64,000 bases of DNA, taken from assembly GCF_014203395.1 (NCBI RefSeq), contig NZ_JACHIW010000001.1:3021501-3085500 (forward strand), written 5' to 3'. The position numbers and the translations under genes are program-made. Under the pieces are notes generated by a model. It made no database searches. It had not been told where the DNA came from and saw nothing but the letters and a program-made list of their open reading frames with translations. Source of the DNA: Saccharopolyspora phatthalungensis (GTDB lineage Bacteria; Actinomycetota; Actinomycetes; Mycobacteriales; Pseudonocardiaceae). How positions within the stretch are numbered: position 1 is the stretch's first letter; every line of letters starts with the position of its first letter. Shown here one piece after another: positions 22,993 to 32,123 of the stretch.

Positions 22993-23258
22993 TGACAGGA
23001 AGGTTCCCATGCTTGTGCTTGGGCGGGGGTGGGTGGCAGGAAGGTTCCCATGCTTGTGCTTGGGCGGGGGTGGGTGGCAGGAAGGTTCCCATGCTTGTGC
23101 TTGGGCGGGGGTGGGTGGCAGGAAGGTTCCCATGCTTGTGCTTGGGCGGGGGTGGGTGGCAGGAAGGTTCCCATGCTTGTGCTTGGGCGGGGGTGGGTGA
23201 CAGGAAGGTTCCCATGCTCGCGCTCGGGCGGGGTGGGTGACAGGAAAGTTCCCATGCT
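22993..23258 (+). repeat. Tandem array of seven dispersed-repeat units
   Basis: Element copies start at 22993, 23034, 23075, 23116, 23157, 23198 and 23238: five steps of 41 bases and a last step of 40. Units 2-5 begin TGGCAGG, the first and the last two TGACAGG. The spacer is nearly constant (TGTGCTTGGGCGGGGGTGGG; CGCG-CTCGGGCGGGGTGGG before the last), so this is not a CRISPR array. It fills the divergent gap between the adenosyltransferase and murA. Confidence 0.93.
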
Positions 23259-23315
23259 CGCGTGGTCGCAACCCGCTCCGGTGGCGGTTAGGGCCGGGCC
23301 GTAACCTCGATGCTC

Positions 23316-24572
23316 GTGAGTGAGCACTTCCGGGTACACGGTGGAGCGCGGCTCGTCGGCGAAGTCGACGTTGTCGGGGCGAAGAACAGCGTGCTGAAGC
23401 TGATGGCGGCGGCACTGCTGGCGGAGGGCACGACGACGATCGTCAACTGCCCGGAGATCCTCGACGTTCCGCTGATGGCCGATGTGCTGCGCAGCCTCGG
23501 CTGCGAGGTGTCGATCGACGGCGGCACCGTGCACATCACGACTCCCGCGTCGATCAGTCACGAGGCGATCTCGCCATCGATGGGCAAGCTGCGTGCGTCG
23601 GTGTGCGTGCTGGGGCCGCTGGTTGCCCGGTGCCGCCGCGCCGTGGTGACGCTGCCTGGTGGCGATGCGATCGGCTCCCGCCCGCTGGACATGCACCAGA
23701 ACGGTCTGCGGCAGCTCGGCGCGAGCAGCCACATCGAGCACGGCGCGGTGGTGGCGGAGGCCGAGAACCTGCGCGGCGCCCAGATCTGGCTGGATTTCCC
23801 CAGCGTCGGCGCGACGGAGAACATCCTGATGGCAGCGGTGCTCGCCGAGGGCACCACCGTGATCGACAACGCGGCTCGGGAGCCGGAGATCGTCGATCTC
23901 TGCGTGATGCTGCAGCAGATGGGCGCCAAGATCGAGGGCTCCGGTACCTCGACGTTGACGGTGCACGGCGTGACCTCGCTGAAGGCGGTCGAGCACCGTG
24001 TCATCGGGGACCGGATCGTCGGCGCGACCTGGGCCTTCGCCGCGGCGGCGACCCGCGGTGACATCACGGTGCGCGGGGTCGACCCGCGGCACGTGAACCT
24101 GGTGCTGGAGAAGCTGCGCAGCGCGGGCGCCGAGGTGACCACCGGCGAGGAGAGTTTCCGGGTGGTGATGGGCGGCCGTCCGCACGCGGTGGACTTCGTG
24201 ACGTTGCCCTACCCGGGGTTCCCGACCGACCTGCAGCCGATGGCGCTGGCGTTGTCGGCGGTCGCCGAAGGCACCTCGATGATCACCGAGAACCTGTTCG
24301 AGTCCAGGTTCAGGTTCATCGAGGAATTGGTGCGGATGGGGGCCGACGCCCGCACCGACGGGCACCATGCGGTGGTGCGGGGCCTCAACCGGCTCTCCAG
24401 CGCCCCGGTGTGGGCGACCGACATCCGGGCCGGGGTGGGCCTGGTGCTGGCCGGCCTGTGCGCGGACGGTTCGACCGAGGTGTGGGATGTGTTCCACATC
24501 GATCGCGGCTACCCGAACTTCGTGGAGAACCTGCGCGGCCTCGGCGCGGAAATCGAACGCGTGACCGACTGA
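23316..24572 (+). CDS. murA: UDP-N-acetylglucosamine 1-carboxyvinyltransferase
   Basis: First committed step of peptidoglycan synthesis: transfer of enolpyruvate from PEP to UDP-GlcNAc. The 418-residue protein has [12 protein letters not shown] near the N-terminus with the substrate lysine, and the active-site loop [13 protein letters not shown]. In that loop the usual catalytic Cys115 is Asp (Asp117 here), the substitution that makes mycobacterial MurA insensitive to fosfomycin. GTG at 23316 is preferred to ATG at 23310 because it aligns with the mycobacterial start and lies eight bases after TAACCT, a possible -10 of a leaderless mRNA; no ribosome-binding site is seen for either. The repeat array ends 57 bases upstream. 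Confidence 0.95.
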   Translation: MSEHFRVHGGARLVGEVDVVGAKNSVLKLMAAALLAEGTTTIVNCPEILDVPLMADVLRSLGCEVSIDGGTVHITTPASISHEAISPSMGKLRASVCVLGPLVARCRRAVVTLPGGDAIGSRPLDMHQNGLRQLGASSHIEHGAVVAEAENLRGAQIWLDFPSVGATENILMAAVLAEGTTVIDNAAREPEIVDLCVMLQQMGAKIEGSGTSTLTVHGVTSLKAVEHRVIGDRIVGATWAFAAAATRGDITVRGVDPRHVNLVLEKLRSAGAEVTTGEESFRVVMGGRPHAVDFVTLPYPGFPTDLQPMALALSAVAEGTSMITENLFESRFRFIEELVRMGADARTDGHHAVVRGLNRLSSAPVWATDIRAGVGLVLAGLCADGSTEVWDVFHIDRGYPNFVENLRGLGAEIERVTD

Positions 24573-24610
24573 CCGACTTCACCCTCTTCTCGCGGTGCAA
24601 ATCACACGAT

Positions 24611-24656
24611 CGCCCCTGACTATGGGCACGGACCCTGCTCCCGCATTGAAGGGGCG
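24611..24656 (+). promoter_or_regulatory. Inverted repeat covering the ehuB ribosome-binding site
   Basis: CGCCCCT (24611-24617) can pair with AGGGGCG (24650-24656), which contains the AAGGGG ribosome-binding site of the next gene. Pairing would hide the site, so translation may be controlled. The 32-base loop makes this only suggestive. Confidence 0.3.
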
Positions 24657-24662
24657 ATGGTC

Positions 24663-25571
24663 ATGGCGAGCAGAGGGTGGACACGCAGGGATTTCCTGAA
24701 GGGCTCCGGTGCCGCGGCGGGCGCGCTCGTGCTGGGCGGCGGCGCTCTGGCCGGCTGCGCCCGCACCGGCGGAGGCGGTGCGGGCGGTGATCCGCTCGAA
24801 GCGGCCCGCAGCTCCGGCACCATCCAGGCGGGCATAGCGGGTGAGGCGCCCTACGGGTTCACCGACCAGTCCGGGAAGGTCACCGGCGAGGCGCCAGAAG
24901 TTGCCCGCGCGGTGTTCCGGAACCTGGGTGTCAGCAACCTGCTGGCCTCGCAGGTCGACTTCAACCAGCTGATCCCCGCGCTGAACGCGGGCAAGTTCAG
25001 CGTGGTCGCGGCGGGCATGTTCATCACCCCCGAGCGCTGCAAGAACGCGGCGTTCTCGATCCCGGACTACATTGCGGCCACGGCGTTCCTCGTCCCCTCC
25101 GGCAACCCCGAGGGGGTTGCCACGTTCCAGGATGTGGCGCAGAAGAAGCTCAACCTCGCGGTTCTCAGCGGGGCGGTGGAGAAGGACTACGCCCTGCGGC
25201 TGGGGGTGCCGGCCTCGCAGGTGCAGGTCTTCGACACGCAGAACGCGCTGCTGCGAGCGGTTACCGACAAGCGCGTCTATTGCGCGGCGTTGACCAACAT
25301 CTCGCTCAACGACCTGGTGAAGAAGAGCCCGGGCGCGCAGGTCGAGGTGACCAAGGGGTTCACGCCTGTGATCAACGGTAAGCCCGAGGTGCAGGCGGGT
25401 GCGTTCGTGTTCCGCACGCCGGACACCTCGCTGCGCGAAGCGTTCAACGCGGAGTTGAAGAAGCTGCACGACAGCGGCGAATGGCTCCGCATCACCGAGC
25501 CGTTCGGTTTCACCCGGGACAATCTGCCGCCGGCCGGGGTGACCACGGAGGCGCTGTGCGCCGGTAGCTGA
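24663..25571 (+). CDS. ehuB: Ectoine/hydroxyectoine ABC transporter substrate-binding lipoprotein
   Basis: Extracytoplasmic receptor that captures compatible solutes for import. The 302-residue protein starts with a twin-arginine signal (TRRDFLKG) followed by a lipobox LAGC with Cys32, so it should be exported by Tat and lipid-anchored. The mature part belongs to the family-3 (amino-acid type) binding proteins; GEAPYGFTDQSGKVTGEAPE and AAGMFITPERCKNAAFS closely match the EhuB subgroup rather than general amino-acid receptors. ATG at 24663 is chosen because AAGGGG lies eight bases upstream; ATG at 24657 is too close. First gene of a four-gene operon in the order B-C-D-A known for ehu systems. 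Confidence 0.85.
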   Translation: MASRGWTRRDFLKGSGAAAGALVLGGGALAGCARTGGGGAGGDPLEAARSSGTIQAGIAGEAPYGFTDQSGKVTGEAPEVARAVFRNLGVSNLLASQVDFNQLIPALNAGKFSVVAAGMFITPERCKNAAFSIPDYIAATAFLVPSGNPEGVATFQDVAQKKLNLAVLSGAVEKDYALRLGVPASQVQVFDTQNALLRAVTDKRVYCAALTNISLNDLVKKSPGAQVEVTKGFTPVINGKPEVQAGAFVFRTPDTSLREAFNAELKKLHDSGEWLRITEPFGFTRDNLPPAGVTTEALCAGS

Positions 25572-25591
25572 TGCCGGCGGCGGGAGGCGAC

Positions 25592-26305
25592 ATGTTCGAG
25601 AACTTCTCGCACTTCCTCTCGGTCCTGCTACAGGGTGTGCCGGCGACGGTGATCGCGACGTTGGGCGGCATCGCGCTGTGCATCGTGCTGTCGTTCGCGG
25701 CCGGGTTCGGCATGCTGTCGCCGTGGCGGTGGGCACGGTTGATCGCTCGCGTCTACGTCGAGGTCTGGCGCGGCACGTCGGAAGTGGTCCAGCTGTTCTG
25801 GATCTTCTTCGCGCTGCCGCTGCTGGTCGGCTTCGAGTTGCTGCCGCTGTGGGCGGGCATCCTCGTGCTCGGCCTGAACCACGGTGCTTACGGCGGCGAG
25901 ATCGTGCGCGGCGCGGTGCAGGCGGTACCGAAGGAACAGCACGAATGCGCGGTCGCGCTGAGCTTCAGCCCAGTGCAGCGAATGTGGCGGGTGATTTTGC
26001 CGCAGGCGGTGGTGGAGATGATCCCGCCGTTCAACAACCTGTTCATCCAGTTGCTGAAGAGCAGCGCGCTGCTGTCGCTGATCTTCGTGCACGAGATCAC
26101 CTACCAGGGCCGGGACGTCCTCGAACCGAACTTCACCGGCCAGATCGCGCTGATCTACCTGCTGATGCTGGCGCTGTACCTGGTGTTGTCGGTGTTGATC
26201 ACGGCGGTGATGCGGGTGCTGGAACGGCGTGCGGCAGCGGCGGTCGGCCGCAAACCCGTCGAGCCGGCCAAGGTGCTCGGCCGGGTCGAGGGCGGGGCGA
26301 TCTAG
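25592..26305 (+). CDS. ehuC: Ectoine-type ABC transporter permease
   Basis: Integral membrane subunit of the importer, about five helices, with the permease signature GIxxxAxxxGxxxxxVxxxEAA-like loop seen here as GAYGGEIVRGAVQAVPKEQHECAVALSF, which contacts the ATPase. The ATG at 25592 has GGGAGG four bases upstream; an ATG at 25571 overlaps the ehuB stop and would add seven residues. It pairs with the next permease to form the channel. The C-terminal ~25 residues (RRAAAAVGRKPVEPAKVLGR) are a hydrophilic tail. Confidence 0.85.
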   Translation: MFENFSHFLSVLLQGVPATVIATLGGIALCIVLSFAAGFGMLSPWRWARLIARVYVEVWRGTSEVVQLFWIFFALPLLVGFELLPLWAGILVLGLNHGAYGGEIVRGAVQAVPKEQHECAVALSFSPVQRMWRVILPQAVVEMIPPFNNLFIQLLKSSALLSLIFVHEITYQGRDVLEPNFTGQIALIYLLMLALYLVLSVLITAVMRVLERRAAAAVGRKPVEPAKVLGRVEGGAI

Positions 26306-26956
26306 TTGATTTGGGACTGGGAGTTCACCGGGCGGATCATCCCGGACATCCTCCGCGGCCTAGTAGTGACCTTCGAAGCCACGGTGCTCGGTTCGATCGT
26401 GGCCTTCGCGCTGGGCCTGGTGCTGGCCCTGCTGCGCCGGTCCCGGATCCGGCTGGTCAGCGGGGCGGTCTGGGTGTTCGTCGAGTTCGTTCGGAGCACG
26501 CCGCTGCTGGTGCAGCTGTACTTCCTGTTCAACGTGCTGCCGGATATCGGCGTGCGGTTCTCGTCGCTGACCACGGGCGTGATCGGGCTCGGCGTGCACT
26601 ACGCCTGCTATACCTCGGAGGTCTACCGCGCAGGGATCGAGGGAGTACCACGCGGCCAGTGGGAAGCCGCGACGGCGCTGAGCTTGCCCGTCCACCGGGT
26701 GTGGACGGGCGTGATCCTGCCGCAGGCGATCCCGCGGGTGCTGCCCGCGCTGGGCAACTACACGATCTCGATGTTCAAGGAAACGCCGCTGCTGCTGGCG
26801 ATCGGGGTACTCGACTTGGTAGGAGCGGCGCAGGAGGCCGGGTCGGAGGCCTACCGGTACGTCGAGCCGCTGACCCTGGCCGGTATCTGCTTCCTGCTGC
26901 TCAGCTATCCGTCGTCGCTGCTGGTGCGGAGGTTGGAACGCCGTGTTGGGATCTGA
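26306..26956 (+). CDS. ehuD: Ectoine-type ABC transporter permease
   Basis: Second membrane subunit, 216 residues, of the His/Glu/Gln/Arg/opine permease family. Hydrophobic helices alternate with the ATPase-contact loop ACYTSEVYRAGIEGVPRGQWEAATAL. The TTG start immediately follows the ehuC stop (TAG-TTG), which implies translational coupling; no internal ATG gives the expected N-terminal length. The end overlaps the ATPase gene by 14 bases. Confidence 0.85.
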   Translation: MIWDWEFTGRIIPDILRGLVVTFEATVLGSIVAFALGLVLALLRRSRIRLVSGAVWVFVEFVRSTPLLVQLYFLFNVLPDIGVRFSSLTTGVIGLGVHYACYTSEVYRAGIEGVPRGQWEAATALSLPVHRVWTGVILPQAIPRVLPALGNYTISMFKETPLLLAIGVLDLVGAAQEAGSEAYRYVEPLTLAGICFLLLSYPSSLLVRRLERRVGI

Positions 26957-27734
26957 AGCGGGCCACGACATGATCCGGTTCGACCGCGTGGTCAAGCGGT
27001 TCGGCGACAACGTGGTCCTGGACGAACTGGACTTCTCGGTCCGGCCGGGCGAGCGGGTCACCCTGATCGGGCCCAGCGGATCGGGCAAGACGACGATCCT
27101 GCGCCTGTTGATGACCCTGGAGCGGGCCGACGGCGGCACCATCCACGTCGGCGAGGAGTGCTTGACCCACGTGCGGCGCGGCGAACGCCTGGTGCCCGCC
27201 GACGAGAAGCACCTGCGAAGGGTGCGCAAGCGGATCGGGATGGTGTTTCAGCAGTTCAACCTGTTCCCGAACATGCGGGTGCTGCGCAACGTCACCGAAG
27301 CACCGGTCCACGTGCTCGGACAGTCCACAGAGGACGCCGAGCGGCGAGCGCGGGAGCTGCTGGAGATGGTGGGACTGGCGGACAAGATCGACGCCTATCC
27401 GACGCAGCTGTCCGGCGGCCAGCAGCAGCGCGTGGCGATCGCCCGAGCGCTCGCAATGAGCCCGGATGTGCTGCTGCTCGACGAGATCACCTCGGCCCTG
27501 GACCCGGAACTGGCAGCCGAGGTGCTCGATGTGCTGCGAGACCTGGCGCGCACCAGCGACATCACGATGCTGTGCGTGACGCACGCGATGAAGTTCGCCC
27601 GCGACGTCTCGCACCGGGTGCTGATGTTCGACCGGGGCAAGATCATCGAGGACAAGCCGCCCGCCGAGTTGTTCGAGAAGCCGGAGCAGGAGCGGACGCG
27701 GAAGTTCCTGCGTTCGGTGCTGGAGGAGGCTTGA
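26943..27734 (+). CDS. ehuA: Ectoine-type ABC transporter ATP-binding protein
   Basis: Cytoplasmic ATPase driving the importer. The 263-residue protein has Walker A GPSGSGKTT (about residues 43-51), Q-loop MVFQQFNLFP, signature LSGGQQQR, Walker B VLLLDEITSALDP and the switch His in CVTHAMKFA, all intact. GTG at 26943 overlaps ehuD and follows GGAGG at 11 bases; ATG at 26970 (MIRFDRVVKRFG) is an alternative that would remove a nine-residue leader. Closes the ehuBCDA operon. Confidence 0.88.
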   Translation: MLGSEAGHDMIRFDRVVKRFGDNVVLDELDFSVRPGERVTLIGPSGSGKTTILRLLMTLERADGGTIHVGEECLTHVRRGERLVPADEKHLRRVRKRIGMVFQQFNLFPNMRVLRNVTEAPVHVLGQSTEDAERRARELLEMVGLADKIDAYPTQLSGGQQQRVAIARALAMSPDVLLLDEITSALDPELAAEVLDVLRDLARTSDITMLCVTHAMKFARDVSHRVLMFDRGKIIEDKPPAELFEKPEQERTRKFLRSVLEEA

Positions 27735-27798
27735 CCGGTGGCTGTCGGCGTCGGCGGCTAGGGTCCCCGAAGGGTTCGAAACCGCCGGGAGGATGCCG

Positions 27799-28116
27799 AT
27801 GACCACGAAGGTCGGTCGCTTGATGGCCTTCACCGCGAAACCCGGCAGGGGCGGCGACCTCGCGGCCGCGATGCTGCAGGTCGCTGAGGGCCTCCGGGAG
27901 GTGCCGGGGTGCGAGCTCTACATCATCAGTCAGGATTCCGGCGACCCGGACACGGTGCGGGTGGTCGAGGCGTGGGCGGACGAGGCCAGCGCCGACGCCG
28001 CGCTTGCGGCGGCCGCGAATTTCGCCGGGGACGTGAGCATCGAAAGCGTGCTGGGCATGCTGGCGAAGCCCCCGGAGCGCGTCGACCTGACCACGCTGGG
28101 CGGCGTGGGGCTGTGA
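27799..28116 (+). CDS. Antibiotic-biosynthesis-monooxygenase-fold (ABM) protein
   Basis: A 105-residue protein with the single ferredoxin-like ABM fold: VGRLMAFTAKPGRGGDLAAAML, then GCELYIISQDSGDPDTVRVVEAWADEASADAAL. Family members are dimeric quinone oxidoreductases, heme-degrading enzymes or small stress proteins; no heme ligand pattern is clear, so the role stays open. ATG at 27799 is chosen because GGGAGG is six bases upstream; a TAGGGT -10-like box lies at 27759-27764. Convergent with the Nudix gene, 21 bases apart. Confidence 0.75.
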   Translation: MTTKVGRLMAFTAKPGRGGDLAAAMLQVAEGLREVPGCELYIISQDSGDPDTVRVVEAWADEASADAALAAAANFAGDVSIESVLGMLAKPPERVDLTTLGGVGL

Positions 28117-28137
28117 TCGGGGGAGCCCGGCGGCGGT

Positions 28138-28677
28138 TCAGGCCGAGTTCCGGCGTTCGTGCAGGAGAAGCAGGGCGTAGGCGGCGATCGACTGGGCATC
28201 GGTGATCTCCGACGCGCAGATCATTTTCTCGAACTCGGTCCGGGAGAACCACGCGGCGCGCATGTCCTGCTCCTCCGGTTCGCGATCGTGTTCGCCCTGG
28301 GTGAGTCCGGTGGCCAGGAACACCCGCCCGCGCTGGCTGGACATGCCCGCGGCGACGTCCAGAACGCCGATCTCGACGAGATTCGCGGCCCGCAGGCCGG
28401 TTTCCTCGCGCAGCTCCCGCGCGGCCAGTTCGGTGGCCCCGACGTCGGCCCTGTCCGGCGCGGTGCCCTGCGGAAACTCCCAACGTCGCGTGTCCAGCGG
28501 GTAGCGGAACTGCTCCACGAGGTGGAGCCGGTCGCCGTCGAGCGGGATCACCAGCGCATAGTCCGGCTTGTCGACCACGCCGTAGATCCCCTCGGAACCG
28601 TCGGCCCGGACCACGCCGTCCTCGCGAACGGTCATCCACGGGTTGGCGTACACCTCACGGCTGCTCGTCTGTCGCAT
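28138..28677 (-). CDS. Nudix hydrolase
   Basis: A 179-residue hydrolase of nucleoside diphosphates linked to another moiety. The Nudix box is complete: GATELAARELREETGLRAANLVEIG, with the metal-binding REETGL core near residues 87-98. The N-terminal part (NPWMTVREDGVVRADGSEGIYGVV) and the WEFPQG segment resemble ADP-ribose pyrophosphatases of the NudF type, but the substrate cannot be assigned from sequence. The ATG at 28677 is preferred; a GTG nine codons upstream is possible. Minus strand, facing the ABM gene. Confidence 0.88.
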   Translation of the reverse strand: MRQTSSREVYANPWMTVREDGVVRADGSEGIYGVVDKPDYALVIPLDGDRLHLVEQFRYPLDTRRWEFPQGTAPDRADVGATELAARELREETGLRAANLVEIGVLDVAAGMSSQRGRVFLATGLTQGEHDREPEEQDMRAAWFSRTEFEKMICASEITDAQSIAAYALLLLHERRNSA

Positions 28678-28868
28678 GCGGCCATCGTGCCGGACGGCGG
28701 GCACGGCGCGTCACCCGGTCAGACCGTGGTGTGTTCGCATATGCGCGCGATCGCCTGAGGCTCTGCTTGGGTGCGGACTAAATGCCGGTGACCGCCGAAA
28801 GCGCGTAAATCAACACGGACTGGGAACCTCGAAGGCGCACACCAATCACCATTCGCGGAGGGGCCCGA

Positions 28869-30500
28869 ATGCCACACCACTGGTGGCGAAATGCGGTCAC
28901 CTACCAGATCTACCCCCGCAGCTTCGCCGACTCGAACGCCGACGGTGTCGGGGACCTCGCGGGGCTGACATCCAAGTTGGACTACTTGGCGTGGCTGGGC
29001 GTGGACGCGATCTGGTTGACGCCCTGCTACCCGTCCCCGTGGTGCGACGGCGGCTACGACATCACCGACCACCGAGACATCGACCCTGCCTTGGGCTCGC
29101 TTCGGGACTTCGACCGGATGGTGGCCGCCGCGCACGAGCGCGGGATCCGGGTGCTGATGGACATCGTCCCGAACCACACCTCGAACCGGCACCAATGGTT
29201 CCGGCAGGCCCTGTCCGCCGGGCCCGGCTCCCCAGCGCGTGACCGCTATGTCTTCCGCGACGGCAAGGGGCCGAACGGGGGGAGCCCGCCGAGCAATTGG
29301 GAGTCCCGCTTCGGCGGTCGTGCCTGGAGCAGGGTGGCGGACGGCCAGTGGTACCTCCACCTGTTCGCCCCGGAGCAGCCGGACCTGAACTGGGAAAACC
29401 CCGATGTGCGCGCCGAGTTCCTGGACATCCTGCGGTTCTGGGGCCGCCGTGGCGTCGACGGCTTCCGGGTGGACGTGGCCGCGGCCTTGGTCAAGGACCT
29501 GCGCGAGCCGCTGCGCGAGGTGGTCGGCGGGGAGGGCAGCAGCGGGCTGGACGACTTCGCGGCCAATCCCGACCACCCCTTCCTGGACCGGCCCGGGGTG
29601 CACGACGTGTATCGCGAGTGGAACAGGGTGTTTCACGAGTTCGATCCGCCGCTGGTCGGGGTCGCCGAGGCGTGGGTGCGCGGCGATCGGCGAATCCAGT
29701 ACATCCGGCCCGGCGAACTGCAGCAGGCGTTCAACTTCGAATTCCTGCGGGTGCGTTGGCAGGCCGCGGAGTACCGGCGGATCGTGACGGAGTCGATCGC
29801 CGCCGCGTGCTCGGTGGGCGCCACGGCGACCTGGGCGCTGGACAACCACGACGTGGTGCGGCAGGTGTCGGCGTTGGGGTTGCCCGGGGATGTCGACCTG
29901 CGGGTCTGGTTGGCCTCCAACGGCACCGACCCGCCGACGGACCTCGCACTGGGCACCCGGCGGGCGCGCGCGGCGATCTTGTTCGTGTTGGCGTTGCCCG
30001 GCTCCGCATACCTTTACCAGGGCGAGGAACTCGGGCTCCCGGAGGTCGCGGATCTGCCGGCAGAGGTCCTGCGCGACCCGAAGTGGGTGCGTTCCCAGCA
30101 CAAGGAAAAGGGCCGCGACGGCTGCCGGGTGCCGCTGCCATGGACCCGCGACGGGGTGTCTTTCGGGTTCAGCAGCGCGCGTTCGTGGTTGCCGCAACCC
30201 GCCGGCTGGGGCACCTATTCGGTGCAGGCTCAGCGGGGCGACCCGGATTCGATGCTGGCGCTCTACCGCGCCGCGCTGCGACTGCGCCGGTCGTTCAGCG
30301 ACGACGAAACGTTCAGCTGGGACGACCGGCACAACATCGGAGACGTGCTGGCTTTCCGGCGCGCGGGCAACATCCTGATCTTGGTCAATACCGGTGCCAC
30401 AGCCATCCCGCTCCCGCCCGGCGAGCTCGTCCTGTCGAGCGCCCCACCCGAAGCGGGCTTTCTCCCCGCCGACGCCACAGCCTGGCTACGCCACTCCTGA
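28869..30500 (+). CDS. GH13 alpha-glucosidase (oligo-1,6-glucosidase/maltase type)
   Basis: A 543-residue TIM-barrel glycoside hydrolase without signal peptide, so cytoplasmic. The start WWRNAVTYQIYPRSFADSNADGVGDLAGL and the regions VLMDIVPNHTS, GFRVDVAAALV (nucleophile Asp), LVGVAEAWV (acid/base Glu) and TWALDNHDV (transition-state Asp) are all present. This pattern belongs to alpha-glucosidases that cleave small maltose- or isomaltose-type sugars. GGAGGGG lies seven bases before the ATG. No sugar transporter adjoins it, so the natural substrate is open. Confidence 0.9.
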   Translation: MPHHWWRNAVTYQIYPRSFADSNADGVGDLAGLTSKLDYLAWLGVDAIWLTPCYPSPWCDGGYDITDHRDIDPALGSLRDFDRMVAAAHERGIRVLMDIVPNHTSNRHQWFRQALSAGPGSPARDRYVFRDGKGPNGGSPPSNWESRFGGRAWSRVADGQWYLHLFAPEQPDLNWENPDVRAEFLDILRFWGRRGVDGFRVDVAAALVKDLREPLREVVGGEGSSGLDDFAANPDHPFLDRPGVHDVYREWNRVFHEFDPPLVGVAEAWVRGDRRIQYIRPGELQQAFNFEFLRVRWQAAEYRRIVTESIAAACSVGATATWALDNHDVVRQVSALGLPGDVDLRVWLASNGTDPPTDLALGTRRARAAILFVLALPGSAYLYQGEELGLPEVADLPAEVLRDPKWVRSQHKEKGRDGCRVPLPWTRDGVSFGFSSARSWLPQPAGWGTYSVQAQRGDPDSMLALYRAALRLRRSFSDDETFSWDDRHNIGDVLAFRRAGNILILVNTGATAIPLPPGELVLSSAPPEAGFLPADATAWLRHS

Positions 30501-30505
30501 TTAAC

Positions 30506-30585
30506 AGCATGGGAACTTTCCTGTCACTTCGCGGCGCGCCGGAGACGGGGGGACGGCTTCCGGATGACAGGAAAGTTCCCTTACT
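30506..30585. repeat. Dispersed repeat, inverted pair with long loop
   Basis: Minus copy at 30506-30526 and plus copy at 30565-30585 (ending CCCTTACT instead of CCCATGCT), 38 bases apart. Both carry the AAAGTT variant. They fill the gap between the convergent glucosidase gene and the amino-acid transporter, whose stop codon begins two bases beyond the second copy. Confidence 0.9.
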
Positions 30586-30586
30586 T

Positions 30587-31999
30587 CTACTTGGACGACG
30601 CGGTGAGCGGGTGGTTGAGCTTGGACCGGCGGCGGCCGTAGCCGAAGTACACGACGAGGCCGACCGCGGTCCAGATCGCGAAGGTGAGCCAGGTGATCGC
30701 GTCGAGGCCGAAGATCAGGTACCCGCATAGGGCGAGGCCGAGCAGTGGCACCACTGGCATCAGCGGGGTGCGGAAGCTGCGCGGTAGCTCGGGCCGGGTG
30801 CGGCGCAGCACCAGGACACCGATGTTGACCAGACCGAACGCGACCAGGGTGCCGATGCTGGTCGCTTCGGCGAGCTGGTTGAGCGGAACCACCGCCGCGA
30901 GCGTCGCGACCACGGTGCCGACCACCACGGTGTTGTGAGCCGGCACCGCCCGCCGGTTCACCTTGGACAGCATTCCCGGCATCAGTCCGTCGCGGGACAT
31001 CGACACCAGAATCCGGGTCTGCCCGTACAGGACGGTCAGCACCACCGAGGAAATGGCGACCACCGCGCCGAATGCGAGCACCACCGAGGACCAGCCCTGG
31101 CCGGTCACGATGCGCAGCGCAGTCGCCAGCGAGGCATCGGACCCGCCGAGAACCCCGGCACCGACCGCGCCGACCGCGGCGAAGGCGACCAGCACATAGA
31201 TGGCGGTGACGATCGCCAGCGACAGGATGATCGCGCGGGGCAGGTCACGGGACGGGTTGCGCGCTTCCTCGCCGGCCGTGGAGGCGGCGTCAAAGCCGAT
31301 GAAGGAGAAGAAGACCGCCGAGGCGCCCATCGAGATGCCCGTGAATCCGGCCGGAGCGAACGGGGTCATGTTCTCGGGGCGGAAGGCCGTGATCGCCACG
31401 GCGAAGAAGAACACCAGCACCGCGATCTTGATCAGCGTGGTGATCGTGGTGGCTCGCGCGCTTTCCCGCACGCCCAGCAGCAGCACGCCCACGGCGAGCA
31501 GCACGATCAGTGCGGCCGGGAAGTTGAACACACCGCCGTCGCCCGGCGGCGCGGCGAAGGCATCCGGGATGGTGACGCCGACGGTGCCCTGCAGGAACTC
31601 GTTCAGGTAGCCGCCCCAGCCGACCGCGACCGCAGCGACCGACACCCCATACTCCAGCAGCAGGCACCAGCCGCAGATCCAGGCGACCAGTTCGCCGAGC
31701 GTGGCGTAGGCGTAGGAGTAGGCGGATCCGGACACCGGCACGCTGCCCGCTAGCTCGGCGTAGGACAACGCCGAGCAGAGCGCGGCGACCCCGGCCAGCA
31801 CGAACGAGACGACCACGGCGGGGCCAGCGGCGGGCGCGGCTTTCGCGAGCACCACGAAGATCCCGGTGCCGAGGGTCGCGCCGACCGACAGCGCCACCAG
31901 TGGCACCAGCCCCAAGGTTCGGCGCAGCCGGGTGTGCGAGCCATCGTCGGCGAGTTGCTCGGCGGGCTTGACGCGGAGCAGCGCTCGGGCAAAGGACAC
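30587..31999 (-). CDS. APC-superfamily amino acid permease
   Basis: A 470-residue protein with about 12 membrane helices. The first helix [27 protein letters not shown] has the GxGIF signature of the APC fold, and the sixth [29 protein letters not shown] matches the cationic amino acid transporter (CAT/YfnA) group. It should import an amino acid by proton symport or exchange; which one is unknown. GTG start without a clear ribosome-binding site. Divergent from nucS, with a pair of direct repeats in the shared control region. Confidence 0.85.
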   Translation of the reverse strand: MSFARALLRVKPAEQLADDGSHTRLRRTLGLVPLVALSVGATLGTGIFVVLAKAAPAAGPAVVVSFVLAGVAALCSALSYAELAGSVPVSGSAYSYAYATLGELVAWICGWCLLLEYGVSVAAVAVGWGGYLNEFLQGTVGVTIPDAFAAPPGDGGVFNFPAALIVLLAVGVLLLGVRESARATTITTLIKIAVLVFFFAVAITAFRPENMTPFAPAGFTGISMGASAVFFSFIGFDAASTAGEEARNPSRDLPRAIILSLAIVTAIYVLVAFAAVGAVGAGVLGGSDASLATALRIVTGQGWSSVVLAFGAVVAISSVVLTVLYGQTRILVSMSRDGLMPGMLSKVNRRAVPAHNTVVVGTVVATLAAVVPLNQLAEATSIGTLVAFGLVNIGVLVLRRTRPELPRSFRTPLMPVVPLLGLALCGYLIFGLDAITWLTFAIWTAVGLVVYFGYGRRRSKLNHPLTASSK

Positions 32000-32022
32000 G
32001 AGGAGTAACGTTATCTTGCTCA

Positions 32023-32047
32023 GTGCGTATACCGCTTGGTGCGTATA
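32023..32047. promoter_or_regulatory. Direct repeat in the transporter/nucS control region
   Basis: GTGCGTATA occurs at 32023-32031 and 32039-32047, 16 bases apart, in the short region upstream of the divergent permease gene. This spacing of about 1.5 turns could serve a regulator; no other evidence. Confidence 0.3.
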
Positions 32048-32123
32048 TCGAGGTACAGCCTTTCCGAACCGGTGATCATGGGCGGTGTGCCCCGGGGGTG
32101 CTCGACTTCTCGATCGACGTCCG

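Noticed and set aside
22993-23258. CRISPR array
   Set aside because: The unit is regular, but the spacers are nearly identical to each other and the repeat also occurs singly and inverted elsewhere; no cas genes are present.
22974-23304. Repetitive proteins encoded by the seven-unit array (plus-strand and minus-strand frames)
   Set aside because: The 41-base period is not a multiple of three, so the frames shift through the repeat; there is no ribosome-binding site or real homology.
22948-23309. Cobalamin riboswitch upstream of the adenosyltransferase gene
   Set aside because: The upstream region is filled with the tandem repeat and lacks the B12-box and the conserved helices.
24573-24660. 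rRNA operon after murA, as in mycobacteria
   Set aside because: The sequence after murA goes straight into the ehu transporter; no 16S rRNA sequence is visible.
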